From: Collybia mongolica
Lineage: Eukaryota > Basidiomycota > Agaricomycetes > Agaricales > Clitocybaceae
Length of the DNA: 64,000 nt
Assembly: GCA_013420905.1 (NCBI GenBank)
Contig: JAAXNY010000004.1
Coordinates: forward strand, 4,216,001 to 4,280,000
Direction: 5' to 3'
The notes beneath the pieces are model-generated. The model did not search any database and was not told the origin of the DNA. It was given only the letters and a program-made list of their open reading frames with translations. The number at the start of each line of letters is the position of its first letter. Positions within the stretch are counted from its first letter, which is position 1. Made by a program: the position numbers and the translations under genes. Shown piece after piece: positions 1 to 12,667 of the stretch.

Positions 1-3000
1 GTCCTCAATTCACACGACAGCCTCCCCTCGCCTTCCAAGAAAGCCTCTCTTGATTTACGAAACTTCGAACATCAACAGTCGTTACGTCCTCCAAGCCATA
101 TGCCTTGGGCGGCTCTTGAAAAAGAAGGGTTGTCTCGGGATGTACTTTTGCTTCTAGATCCTCATCTTATCGCCCGCAGCCTCATCCTATATCATCGCTC
201 GGTGCTTGAACAAACCCCGGAGAACCTCACTGCAGATTTTGTTATGAGTTCGGACATCCATGGTTCAGGTGCCCACGATTCTTCTATCCCATATTCTGAG
301 CCGCTGTTTGGAAGTGATGATCAACCCCATTGGTTGACAAAGCTGCTCCTCATGCAAATCCTCGGTGCCGATACCTCTACCGGTACCGCCAACTCGCCGC
401 AACTTGCATCTCCAGGACGCAAGTCCGAAGAACGCAACCCTCAGCAGACATCTCGGACTCATTCGAGGTCGGAGGTTATTTCGGTCTGGACGAGGGTGGG
501 CGAGCTTTGTCGCCTTGAAGGTGATGAATGCTCTTGGCGCGCCATATTTGCCGCCCTGTGCTCCCGACCTGTTGCGAGGTTGGACAAAGCATGGAAGCGA
601 GTTGATCCGCTCGCATTAGCAGCGGTCGAGTCTTGGGTATATCCAGGTAGTGATGGCGAAGTGATGGGTGTGAAGCAGCCCAAAATTACACCGTGGGGCG
701 GGGATATCAGGAACTGCCTTAAGGAAGAGATGGAAAAGGCCAGAGGTGACGGCGGGGACCAGGTACTCCACCTGGAGCAGTTTGAGACCGCACGGTCTCT
801 GTATGAGGACTTCAGGACGGCATTCTCGCTCTGTCCAAGAAGGCTCCACATCGCTGATGGGGAAGTAAGCGATGATGTCCGGAGGATGGTGGCGTATTGG
901 GCTGATATGTCTGCCGACCGTGGGGGAACTGGGAGTTTGGCTGTCAAATTCCAGCGGTAAGTTCCATTATTTTGCACCCCCGCATAGGCTAAACTCAACC
1001 TATTGCAGCATCGAACAATTCATGTCTCTTTCGCTTGCTGCTGAGCCTCGCCGCAAAGGTCTCTTCGAACCTTACTTCTGGTCTCGGACGTCTCCCGGGC
1101 CGGCGCCTCATGCTTCACTTCTTCCCCTCTTATTCCCCGAACCTCTTCCCACTATCACTCTCATTGACAGATCTCAACTGCTCCGAGGACGTGTAGACAG
1201 TGATGTTCAAGACGTACAATTCTTGCGAGGAGCTGATGGACGCCTCCGACTAGAGGACAGACGCCCTGTTGAGCGTCTCGATATGCAAAATGGCCTCTCA
1301 GCTTTGAGTCAAGGTGGTACAGTTATACCGGTATACAATGGTGATCTCCTGCTCGTTGTTCAAACCGGAATATCGGAATCAGCCCCCAGTTCCCGCCCAT
1401 CATCTCGAGCCCCATCTCGACCCCCAAGCTCTGTTGAACCGGGAATGGAAAAGGCGTTGGGAAGGACGCCTTCCATACGCGTGAAGCCTGGATCATCACA
1501 AGGCTTGGACCGTAAATCCAGTGTTGCTCGTCGAAGCTCTTTGCCCTCTATTTCACATCGCCAGAATTTTGTTATGTCGGAACCATCATCAGAACCACCT
1601 CTTCGTGTAATCGTTCAAGCGGGCACTCTCAATACTTTAGTCGACATACTTGTGCACGGCCTTCAGAATGTTTCAGTCTCTGTGGCGGATGATAATGGTG
1701 AAATGAGTCTGCGCGAGGGTATGACACGCGAACTTGTTGTGGATCGTGCGGAGTTTGCGAGAGTATGGTGGAATGTATTCCGAAGCTTTGTCGCTCCTCT
1801 CGTTTTCTTCGAGGTAAGTTGTATCCTTCATGCCAAGAGTTTTGTCGTCCTGATTAGATTTCAAGTTACTTCGAAAACTTTACATCACTTCGCAACCTTT
1901 TGGTTCGTCGCCAACCATATCGGAATATCTCCATGTCGCAGGCACTCGCTCAGAGATCTTGGAAACCATCAAAGAGTGGCTAACACTTGGTGGCGGTGCT
2001 CAGGACATTCTCGATGATGTTCACTTGTTCGGTGCTCTGCGCTCGTTCCTAGAAAGCACATCCGACCACGTAGTCTACGAATCAAAGAATTTTCAAGATC
2101 CCAATGTTCAGCATGCGTGGACGGGTCTCGCAGATACAAAGGCCTCCCTATGCTCACTATTTATGACGCAAACGATGAGGCCCCCGACGCCCAGGGGCCA
2201 TCCGATTCCCAGGGGAAGCTTAAATGGTAACGGGGGCCGAGCCCGTAATCTCAGCATGCGAGAACCGCCTGACATCGATCGCATTGATGCTGACGATTTC
2301 GTCGACAACCTAGATGGCATGGCATGTGCGGCATTTAGTAATGTTACCGAAGAGGTATGTTAGCCCCTATTCTGAAATTTCTGACCCTGGAGAAATAACT
2401 TTTTCCTCGTAGGACTTGTATGTCACAGCAGACCTCCTTGAAGTCCAATCTCTGGACCGGACAGGATGGTTTCCCCTTCGTGATTTCAATACTATCGATG
2501 AAGTCGAGATCCAAACTATATACTCACACATTCAGGAGGTTGAACATTCATCGATGATATCGGAGCTCAGCCAAGATTCGCTCTATCGACTGCTCCCGCC
2601 CGGAATCCGTAGCTGTGTCAGGGCGTATGGAATCATCCGAAAATGGATCATATCGAAGATTGTCGCGCCTCGATTGGGTCTACGTGCTCGTCAAGCACGG
2701 ATGGAATTACTCCTTCAAGTAATCGAAGTTTCTCGATTGAGAAATATGAGCTCAATGCCTGGATTATCTCCCCACCTCGCAGAACAACATTGCGTCCGGT
2801 CATTTGTTGAGGCTGTGACGACATCGGCCATCCTCAGCATTGAGAGCCGGATGCACCACCGAGCCTGGCAGAATGTTGCTATCACTCGCGGATCACAATG
2901 TGACTCCCTCGCGGCCCTTCTCTCTCGACCTTATACACAGGCATCATCTTCTCATGAATCTTTGACTCCAGACATGGGATGGGTGATCGAACGGATGTTG

Positions 3001-5011
3001 GAACTCATTGCTACGCCTGATACTGTTGATTCTTCAACTCAAGAGAACATTAGTCTCGTAAATTTTGATAAGCGCAGGTAAGATGGGCTCTTGTTTATCT
3101 CCTCGATCAGGTTTGATTTAAACGATATCCAGGCACCTGTGCAATTTCATAGAGAAGGCTCCAGGACTTCCTTCGACCCGAAAACGTATACAACACGACG
3201 AATTCAATCGCCGCGGCTTCGAACGTTTGAATAACGTGGAGAAGGAAGTATTCCTTCTCCAATTTGATCATAAGGGTATAAAGGATGAAGCCACTCGAGA
3301 AGCTGCACACCCAGCGAGTGGTACTCCTTCAGCAAAGAAAGTTACTCGTCCTTTCCAGCGGCTAGTTGTAATGCAACAGGAGAAGAACCGAAGGGATAAA
3401 AATCTTCGCAGCAGACTTCAGAAGGAAAAGCTCCTTGAGCAGACCAGGAACGATAAACGTGACGAGATTTTCAACCGTGCAATGAGACCAAGGAAGCAAG
3501 GCACCAGCGCTCAGAAGCAACACCGGAACAAGAAAAGCATGTCGGCATTCCTCCACTTCATGCGGCCGATATCCAGCGCTTTTGGTGCCGAAATATCCCA
3601 CTCCTCAGGAGTCAAGAAAACCCCAGCGGAACTCGACTTTACTCCTTCAGGCAAACCTTCTTTAGTGCTTAGCCTTATGGATGCCCGTGTCGCCCAGTTC
3701 ATCAACAACGAGCGCTCTTTCATCTTTCAACTTGATACTGAAGATGGTGGACATTACCTTCTGCAGGCGATTAGTAAACGTGACATGATGAAGTGGATGG
3801 ATACGATAAATCGCGTGACCAAAATGGCCGCGAAACGCCGTCTGACATACCTAGGGAGTGCACCGAAGCCTCAGCTTTCTGACCACATACATAATCATCC
3901 CATCGTTGCATCACGCGATCCTATGGCAGGTTAGTACGTTTCGTAGACCAAGCGGATGTATTACTAACGCACAGCAATCACCGTAGTGTTCGGCGTTGAG
4001 CTTGACTTCTTACTTCAACGAGAAGCTGGTGGCCATGGAGTCCAACCGAATGCAATTCCTACTGTCATTGAACAGTGCCTCTCCGAAGTAGAATCTCGTG
4101 GACTGAGTGAAGTCGGCATCTGTACGCTACCAAGATCTATCGATATATATTGTATCTAACAAACTTCGCAGACCGGATTGCAGGCGCTACGTCCGAAATC
4201 AACGCTCTCAAAGATGCTTTCAACCGGGGTAAGAGAAAAGTAATCGAGATCGTAAACAGGAAATTAACTTTATTAAAGGCGAGTCTCCTATCAAGAAGTC
4301 GACCGACATTCACGCTGTTTGCGATCTTGTCAAATCCTGGTTCCGAGTCCTACCGGAGCCTGTTTTCCCTTCGACGTCGTACTACGATGTCATTCAAGCT
4401 ATGCGTCAGTGAATCAACTCGGAGAAAAACACCTATACCTAACACATTCCAATGTAGAGCTTGAAAATCTCGATGCTCGCCTCTCCAACATCCGGAATGT
4501 TGTTCAAGCGCTCCCCCAAGCTAATTTCGACCTTCTGAGACGAGTTTCGGAACACCTAGACAAGTCAGTTTCAAGTGTACTGTCAATCCACTCTCAGACG
4601 AGCTGATAAAATCCTTTGAAGAGTCACAGACTTTGAAGAGCATAACCACATGACGGCAGAAGCATTAGCGATTGTGTTCAGCCCCAACCTGTTACGAGCC
4701 CCCCAGAATGACTTCGTCATGATTTTGGCCAATATGGGTCACACCCATAAACTTGTCAAGGCATTAATCACCCATGTGAGTGTCTGGCCTTGGAAGAGGG
4801 ATACGTAGACTGACAGCATCTTCAACAGTTCCACGTCATCTTTGATGAAGCTGACCAGGAAGCGGAGGCCCACTCTGAGGATGAGTATGACTCCCCAATT
4901 CTTGAGGAAGATGAGGACGAAGAAGATGAAGATATAATGCGCCCACCTGAAACTCCTCAGCAAGAACATCACCCAGAGACCTACTATGGACAGCATTATA
5001 CCCCTAGTTAA
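1..5011 (+). CDS. RasGEF-like / PH / RhoGAP multidomain protein, 5'-partial
   Basis: This is the 3' part of a large signalling protein that should stimulate GTP hydrolysis by a Rho/Cdc42-type GTPase at the cell cortex. The frame is already open at base 1, so the Met codon at 100 is probably internal. I model eleven exons: 1-956, 1009-1813, 1866-2354, 2413-3077, 3133-3929, 3975-4121, 4172-4228, 4279-4404, 4458-4563, 4622-4775 and 4829-5011. They give 1494 residues in frame. A RasGEF_N-like segment is encoded near 1866-2100 and a divergent RasGEF-like region follows to about 3077. A basic linker and PH-like domain (FIFQLDTEDGGHYLLQAISK) lie in the fifth exon. A RhoGAP domain spans exons 6-10, with the arginine-finger motif GIYRIAG split by an intron at 4122-4171. 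The tail is acidic. The RhoGAP call is firm, and the RasGEF part may be non-catalytic. Confidence 0.88.
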
Positions 5012-5427
5012 TACCCATCCCATGGAAACTGCATCGTCTCGACCCCTGTCGTCTTACTGCACTCCTTGTACCTTTACCATACCATCACAGCTCACTCCTT
5101 TCGACTGTTGTTACAGTCGGCCACGGCTCCTTCCTACGCTTGGACTCGTAGACTTTATCTTAGTACCGTGCTCATTGGACGATTCACTCTCGTAATAAGG
5201 GCCTCTTATGCACGTAGCTACGTACATCTCGTAATTTCTTTACGTTGACACATATGCCCAACGACGGAGCCTCATGCGCTTCGTGTTAATGTAAAAGTGG
5301 TGTACATCTACTGAGCGTTCCCATAATTTACTGTTGACCGCCGCTTGTCGTCGGATGTGGTGTGTGGCTGTGCAAGAAAGTCGACTTGACGCGTTTTGGG
5401 CTTGCCGTGATCCAAAACTTCTCCATA
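5012..5427. other. Intergenic: 3' UTR of RhoGAP gene and CCT8 promoter
   Basis: This 416-base gap between two co-oriented genes shows no supportable coding region. It must hold the terminator of the upstream gene and the promoter and 5' UTR of CCT8. I see no clear TATA box. Confidence 0.5.
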
Positions 5428-7482
5428 ATGTCGCTAAAGGTCCCCAAGGCAAACAATATCCAGATTTTCAAGGAGGGATACAAGGTAGAACTCTTTGATC
5501 ATCTGGCAATAGAGTCTCATGTCTTTCCCAGCACCTTCAAGGTCTAGACGAAGCAGTATTGCGAAACATCCAAGCGGTATCGGAGCTTTCTGATCTTGTG
5601 CGGACGAGTTTTGGTCCCAATGGCGCGTCTTTCTCTAGTGATATCTCGAATCAAAGCTCACTAAGTTATCAGGACGCAACAAGCTCTTGATCAACCATCT
5701 TGGACGCCTTTTTGTGACCTCAGATGCAGCAACGATAATTCGGGAGATTGAGGTCGTCCACCCTGCTGCAAAGCTGCTAGTGATGGCGTCTCAAGCACAA
5801 GAATCCGAGGTAGGCCCCACGTCATAGATTTACTCGTTGCTGAACTTAGCTCACACTTTTGTTAGATGGGCGATGCGACCAACACGGTTATCATCCTCGC
5901 AGGCGAGCTCCTGAAGAAAGCCGAACACCTTCTCATCATGGGCCTCCATCCGAGTGAAATCATCAAGGGCTATGAACTGGCTTGTGTCAAGGCCTTGGCC
6001 GAGCTCGAAAGTGCGTCGCACAAGTATTTTAGCTTTCGCTGATATCAAGATCTCCCCAGAATTATCGACGTTCAGTTTACCATCACCCATGACACAATCA
6101 ACGCTGTCATCTGCTCTCAAACCCGCCATCGCATCAAAACAATACGGCTACGAAGATACGTTGGCTTCTCTCGTTGCTGAAGCAGCTTTGGCCATCATGC
6201 CTGCCAACCCCAAAAACTTCAACGTAGATAACGTCCGGGTAGTGAAGATCATGGGTGGAAGCTTATCGGGCAGCAGAGTGGTTCAAGGGATGGTATTCGG
6301 ACGCGAGCCAGAAGGTGAGTGCTACGCGTAAATCCTCCTTTTCTTCCTCACCAACATCGTAAATTAGGCATGGTCAAAAAACACACAAGGGCCAAAGTAG
6401 CGGTGTTTACATCTGCTCTTGATGTCGCCCAGACGGAAACTAAGGGCACTGTGCTCATCAAGAACGCCGATGAGATGCTCAACTTCACAACTGGGGAGGA
6501 GAAACACTTGGAAAAGGCTCGTCACCTTGATTTCTCCCTGCATCCAAAACCCTTACTTGTATCTTTCAGATCTTCAAAGAGATCGCGGACTCTGGTGTCA
6601 AAATCATCATTGCAGGGTCAACGATAGGCGAACTCGCGCTACACTACCTAAACCGATTCGACATTGCGGTACTGCGCGTTCTGTCGAAGTTTGAGCTGCG
6701 GAGGCTGTGCCGCGTCGTGAACGCAGTACCTCTTGCACGGATGGGTGCGCCGACACCGGAAGAAGCAGGTTTCATCGATGTATTCGAGACAATCGAGATT
6801 GGTGGAGATCGCGTGACGGTGCTGCGTCAACTTGTCGATGGCGACGTCGGATTCAATCCACAAACTCAGGGCGAGAAGACGCGAACTGCGACCATCGTGC
6901 TGCGGGGAGCGACCTCAAATCACCTAGATGACCTTGAGCGGGCGATCGACGATGGTGTGAACGTGATCAAGAGCTTGATGAAAGATGCACGGTTGGTGCC
7001 TGGTGCTGGAGCGACGGAGCTGGAGCTAGCCAAGCGAGTGGAAATTTACGGAAGTGGCCTCAAAGGGTTGGCCCAGCATGCGGTGAAGCGATACTCGTCG
7101 GCCTTGGAAGTCATTCCGAGGACACTGGCAGAAAATGCTCTTGGCGGAGCTGAGGGTAATGAGGTCCTTAGTCGGCTCTGGGCCAAGCACGAGCAGAAGG
7201 GGGGCGAAACTTGGGGTGTGGATATCGAGGTACGACCACTATCTTTCTGCCATCTCTCCGTCTTACTGATCAACTCTGCGTGAATCTTAGTCCGAAACCG
7301 ATGGCACACTTCAAGCTGACCAACATAAAATCTACGACTCGCTTGGTGCGAAAACGTGGGCCCTTAAACTGGCGACAGAGGCGGCTGTATCAGTGCTCAG
7401 TGTCGATAGCATCATCATGAGCAAACCTGCGGGTGGACCCAAGGTTCCCCAGCAGGCAGGGAACTGGGACGCTGATGATTGA
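5428..7482 (+). CDS. CCT8: T-complex protein 1 subunit theta (CCT8)
   Basis: This is one of the eight paralogous subunits of the cytosolic chaperonin TRiC/CCT, which folds actin, tubulin and WD40 proteins using ATP. Exons are 5428-5484, 5532-5622, 5673-5809, 5866-6010, 6060-6314, 6368-6516, 6570-7229 and 7291-7482. They give 561 residues, the normal length for theta. Conserved blocks follow in order: [26 protein letters not shown] (equatorial ATP site, with GDA where GDG is common), [49 protein letters not shown], and a C-terminal tail with [12 protein letters not shown]. Introns at 5623-5672 and 6517-6569 fit the protein only if they begin with GC (GCGCGT, GCTCGT) rather than GT; all other introns use GT. 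I see no frameshift or stop, so the gene looks functional. Confidence 0.93.
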
Positions 7483-8196
7483 TCTGGAGGTAGAAAACAT
7501 ATTGATAAATGTAAGTAATAATGCAATGCAACCAAGAGTGCATCTGAAGTTACTGAGAAGAATGATACAACGTTTTGCCAAAACATCTAACCGATATTTC
7601 TGGGAGAGTGTGTATATTGCATTAGATCGGTACAGGTGACAAAAAAACCCACCTCTTATCTGTATCCTGCTCATACTGTGGAAGACATATCGCACTCCAC
7701 ATCGCTGACATACTGCCAATGCACCTTAAGTAACTTTATAAAATAATAAAAACATAAATTTGATTCAGATATATTGATATTGATACATATCATTAAAACT
7801 ATCACTAGCATTTTTGTCTTTCCAAGCTCTCCTTACTTATATATTTTCTTTTCAATGGTACCACAACAGTCCGAGGAAACCACCATCCGTCCCTGCAATA
7901 TATTTTGTTCTGTACGAGTGGTCTCCCACTAATTTGTGTACTTTTCAAGGCGGTTTCAACCCGCTATATTTTTTTTATTTTCGTAAATGAAAAACGCACT
8001 AAGTGAGCATGATTATGAGCCAATGAAGACTGAACAAAGGGGAGGAATTAACGTACGATATGGGGAAAGAAACGAGCCAGAGAAATTGCACCAGCGAAAA
8101 CGCGAGGCCTTCGTTCACTCGTCAGCGAACTCGAGCCCCAATTGAGCGCCATTGGCATTCGCTGGAACTGTCGATTCTCCCCTCCTATCTGCGCTT
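7483..8196. other. Intergenic between convergent genes
   Basis: About 0.7 kb separates CCT8 from the convergent ASLE-repeat gene. It is A/T-rich around 7730-7990 and contains no reading frame that I can support. It presumably holds both 3' UTRs. Confidence 0.5.
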
Positions 8197-11100
8197 TTAC
8201 GGATCCACATCCACATCCAGCGAGAATCCACTCGCTGTGATGAGTCTCAGCGCCGGTGGACTCACCCCGGCTCCCCTTTCCGCTTCCGTCCGCTCTGCTG
8301 CTGCCCATATATCACTTCCCTCCCCCAGGCTCGAGGGAAAACTCCCGTCCAGTAACCGTTGTTCCCAACCTGCCATTGCGTCCGGTCTCGACAGTGACGG
8401 CGACGAGACGGGAGGCAATGAGGTACGTTTCTCTCCTTCGATAGAGGAACTGGAAAGTGTAGGAAGGTCGCCGTCGATCAGTAACCCATCATTAAAAGAC
8501 CCGTCAGATAATGACAACGACGGGAAGGGGGGGTCCATCCTATCCAGTAGCAACGACAATTCCGCATTGCCGTTCCCCATGTCAAAGGAACCGTCCGGCA
8601 TCGCACCCGTCCGACGTGGGCTGGAGGTTGCAAGCGGACGAATGGGAGATCTCCGCCTCGTAGCCGCGACATTTGATGGGCCAGCGCGCGGGGGGCGGGT
8701 GGGAGCCGTAGGGGCCTCGGAGGGGGGTCCCGATATCGACGAGGAACGGCGGGCAGTGGCAGGTGGACGGGTGGATGGCAGTTGGGTGGGGGCAGGAGGA
8801 GCTACGCTTGTCGAAGGACGACGGAGGCCTAACGTCCGAGGTATACCGGACCCGCTGGGCGCAGGCGGTGGCACTACAACGGCCTACAATATAAAAGAAC
8901 AATAAGTATTAATCAACCTTATGGCTGAGGGGTACTTACCGAAACGCGCGCTAGTGCAGGCACGTGTACCCTGGGTACTGCTGCCACACCCGGCTCGCTG
9001 GTCCCTTGTTGGACTGTCCCTGCTGTTGAGGGACGGCGAGAGGGCCATTGCAACGAAGGTCGGGCGTCCGAGAGAGCCTCCCCTTGACCACTGGCGCGGG
9101 TTGGTTGAGCCGAGGGCAGGGGAGTGCGTGCCGGAAGTGAGCCGCGGGTAGTGACGGGCCCACGAGGAATCCCAGACCGTGTTGGGATTGTTGAGGATGA
9201 GCCTCCAGCCGGCTATAAATAAACACAGAATTATTGAGTACATCGTCTGAAATAAAATAAAAGTTTTGGGAAATGCTTACCGGTGCAGGAGCCGTACTGC
9301 TGGCTGAGACTCGTTCCCGCGATGACGCCCGATCCGGGACTCTTTCACAACTCCTTCGTTCCGCTGACGAAGGGCGCGAGCGGCTTCTCCGCCGGGGGGG
9401 CGAGCTCGTGCGAGCCGGGCGGAAGCCCGGTGTCGAAGCTTCGTCGCGCGCTTCACTCGTGCCCACTTCACTCCTCTGCACCGGGCGTGAACTGCGGGGG
9501 AGGCTGCGGCGGGGTGGGCGCTGGTCACGGGCGATTACATCCACGACCTCCGGTGCGGGCATCTCCATTGAGCGACGGGAGCCTCGCCCTTGGACGTCCA
9601 ATGACGCCTCGTCCACTGAGTCCTGCCGCGGGGAGACGGACCTAGTCCGGGGCTTGTACATGCCGTATACGCCCCGCTGTGCCAGAGCGGGGCGGCGGCG
9701 CTGTCGGGGCGGGGAGTTCTCGGGTGTTGTCGGTTCCTGACGAGCCTCAGGTTCCGCGACACCTCTCTCCAGTCTCCGGGGTGTAGTCCCCCCATCCCTC
9801 TCCTCCCTCTCCCCCGATGCTACATAGCGATAAATGGATGGGGGCAAGTCGGGAGGGAGCTCGTCGATCATCTCGATCGGCGGCAGTTCCACCGAGTTAC
9901 TGCATTCCCGTCCGTGAACGTCCAGCGATGCATCTTCCAAGGAACTTTGAGGTACTGGACCTGGGGCAGGGCTTGTCCGCCTTCGGTACATTCCGAAGAC
10001 GCTTATGTCTTCGGGATGAGTTTGACGGGACTGCGCGCGACTCGATGATGGGCCCTGCTCTTCATGTTTCTCATGTTCCTTGGCGTCCTGCTGTTGTTTC
10101 CAACGTCGGACCTTGCCATTGTCACCTCCACAATCCTCCGCCTGCTCTGAACGCCCATAAAAGCTCGTACGAGACTGAGGCCGGCTGGTAGGTATCTCGT
10201 CGCCCACCCCCACTGAACCAACTTCTACTGAACCACACGAACCCCTTCCCTGGATCTCCAACGACGCTTCATCCATCACATCCTGACGCGAGGGGGTGGC
10301 CCCACCCCGCGGCTCGTACATAGAGAATACGGACCTGCGCCCCACGGAGGGCGGGCGGGGCGGGCGAATACTAGCTCCCGACGGTCGTTCTAGATTCGCT
10401 TCTCGTTCCTCAACCTTGACGTCCCGCCGCTGTTCCCGATGCGAGACTCTGGCATTGGCTGCACGTTCCTCGACCTTGACATCCCGCTGTTGTTCCCGAC
10501 GAGAAACCCTGACGTTGTCTGCATTGTCCTCTCTGTCTCCCGATGATGCGCCGCGAGAGGAGCCCCGACGGGACGGCAGTCGCTCGCGGGGGCGTTCATC
10601 GATGGCCCGCATCGAGTCCGCCTCCGCATCGAGCTCCACCGATTGACGGTTCCTCCCGTTAATCTCCAACGACGCCGCGTCGATGGAGTCTTGGGGCGAA
10701 GGCGGAGGCCCAGTTCGTGGCGCGTACATGCTGAAAAGGGTGTTGCGTGGGACAAAAGACTTGTGTGGAAGGCTCTGGGGAGGCGAAGAGAGAGAAGGGC
10801 GGAAGTCCTCGACATGGATGCTACTTGCGTCGTCCGAATCTCGCCCTTGTGCCTCCAGGGAGGCCCCATCCATCGAGTCGTCGGAAGCCGAGCTAGCCCC
10901 TGCGACGTACATATCATATACACGCGAGAAGTCTCTACTTCGTTCGCTCGTAGACCCGGAAGCGGCGGCGTATCGACGAGGCCGAGGTGTGCTCGGGTGC
11001 GCCGACCCACCAGGATTTTGTGATCGCGGAATAGTTACACACTCAAGAATATTGACACCTTGAGGCTCGTTCTCATCGCCGAACGATTCAAACATGTGCT

Positions 11101-12667
11101 GGCTGCTGTCGTTTCCCGCTTGACCATCGAGGGAAGCGTTGTCCACTGAAATTTGACGAGGGTGCTCCGCCTCAGCCGGGGCTGGTTGCCGCGTCTCGTG
11201 CGCTGGTACGGTCCCAGAGGGCGTACTTAATCTTGCGCGCACAGGCTCACGATTAGGAGGCGTTCGGGGTGTCGGAGTCGTCGGGGTTGCTGGTACCTGG
11301 CGAGGACGGCTTGGGGCGTCGACCGGGCCTTCACGCCGCGAGGGACTCGGGCTATCCTTAAAACGCTTGAACGCCCTTCCTACCGCCTCCCCGATGAAAG
11401 TCTTTCCTTCAGATACACCCTTGGCCACGGTCCCAGCCCGTTGTCTCATAGCGTACCGCGCCCATACCACCAGACAGAGTACGATTGCTCCTACTATCCA
11501 GTCACTTGAGATAACCCGCCACGCGCCCTCAACTGCGGATAGAACTGCCCCGGCGACTTGGTAGAACAGGTCAGCCACCCACCGGCAGATTGCGGCCGGC
11601 GAACGGATGGCGGCTGACTCTATAGCAAGTGAGACGAGCCAGGAAATTATCTCTCGTTGTAAGAAGGCTCTAAACCTCGACGAAGGCGGGGACATATCTC
11701 GAGGAACAGCCTGGGCCGGTGGCACTGGTGGCGGCGGTGGCGGGGGCGGGAGCGGTGCTGATGACAGTACTGGCGATGGTGCTGGTGCTGGTGCTGGTGG
11801 TAGCAGTGATGGTGGGGGCGGTGACGCTGCGGCGCGAACAGGACGCCTGGACGGGCGTGCGGTGGGTGCTCGTCGCGTTGGAGCCGGTACTCCCCGCTTG
11901 GTCGCGGTGGGTTTCCTCAATGCCCTCCGGACTAATGAAACGATCCCGCCGAGGCGGCGGACAACGACTATGCCAACGGCGATCTCTAATAGCACGCATG
12001 CTAGCCAGACTAGCAGCCACATAGAGAGACGCCGGGGCAGTTCTGGGAAATCGTCGGCCGCGACGGGGGGATCTGGTGGTGGTGGTGGCGGCTCCTCGCC
12101 ACCCGCAGCTTCGTCGTTTGCTGCCGCTCCTTCCTCTTCTCCTTCTTCTTCCTCCGACTCCTCTTCCGACTCCTCACTCTCACTTCCCTCACTTTCGTAC
12201 ACATAGTCGTCGTCGTCTTTATCGTCCTCATCTTTCTTCTCTTCACCGTCGTTCTCTAATCCATCTTGATTAGGTTTGGCTGTGCCTCTTCCTCCTTCTC
12301 TGTTATCCTTCGCCGGCGGGGGCGTGGGCCACGTTTCCGGAGAGCCTCCATACAGGACTTGACCAACACTTGTTAGGGTTGATGCGGCCGCTAATGCGGT
12401 CACGACGCATACGATGGAGATGCTGAACAAGACCCAAGAGGTGGTATCCTCGGCGACGGGCACAGTCGATGTCGGGGTCGGAATGAGATTGAGAGTACGG
12501 GTAGGCGGGGATAATATTGGGGGAGCGAGTGGTGGGTTGTCAAAGGGTGACGGCCCTTTGACAACCTCCATGATAAACGTGAATACCACGGAGCCCACCG
12601 ACATTCCCACCGTTAGAAAAGATGAAGACCGGGAGGCCTTGAAATTTGAATTGGGAGGTGAAAACAT
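8197..12667 (-). CDS. Multi-pass membrane protein with MYxPR/ASLE repeats, function unknown
   Basis: Unrecognised protein. Three exons (12667-9281, 9212-8940, 8883-8197) splice in phase to 1448 residues. Near the N-terminus are hydrophobic segments at about residues 17-36 and 80-105, followed by a strongly acidic D/E-rich stretch and a proline run. A third hydrophobic segment begins SMWLLVWLACVLLEIAVG, and one or two more lie around WIVGAIVLCLVVWA. After these the chain is hydrophilic, rich in Arg, Ser and Pro, and probably disordered. This part carries at least six imperfect copies of a motif of the form (F/Y)xMYxPR...(D/S)S(I/V/M)DxASL(E/D)xxGR, often followed by SVE. It looks like a membrane anchor with a long repeat-bearing tail, perhaps a scaffold. 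Repeat coordinates are given separately. The last two exons are supported only by phase and composition. Confidence 0.7.
9580..11151 (-). repeat. Six degenerate MYxPR/ASLE repeat units inside the membrane-protein gene
   Basis: Motif cores read on the minus strand lie near 11151-11108 (DNASLDGQAG), 10881-10835 (DGASLEAQGR), 10693-10645 (DAASLEINGR), 10286-10238 (DEASLEIQGR), 9949-9902 (EDASLDVHGR) and 9624-9580 (DEASLDVQGR). Spacing varies from about 190 to 405 bases. All but the first are preceded by a MY motif, and most are followed by SVE or SME. The units are old and diverged, so this is a protein repeat rather than a recent DNA tandem. Confidence 0.8.

Noticed and set aside
11607..12206. 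Plus-strand Gly/Ser-rich frame
   Set aside because: It is the shadow of the acidic and proline-rich part of the minus-strand membrane-protein gene.
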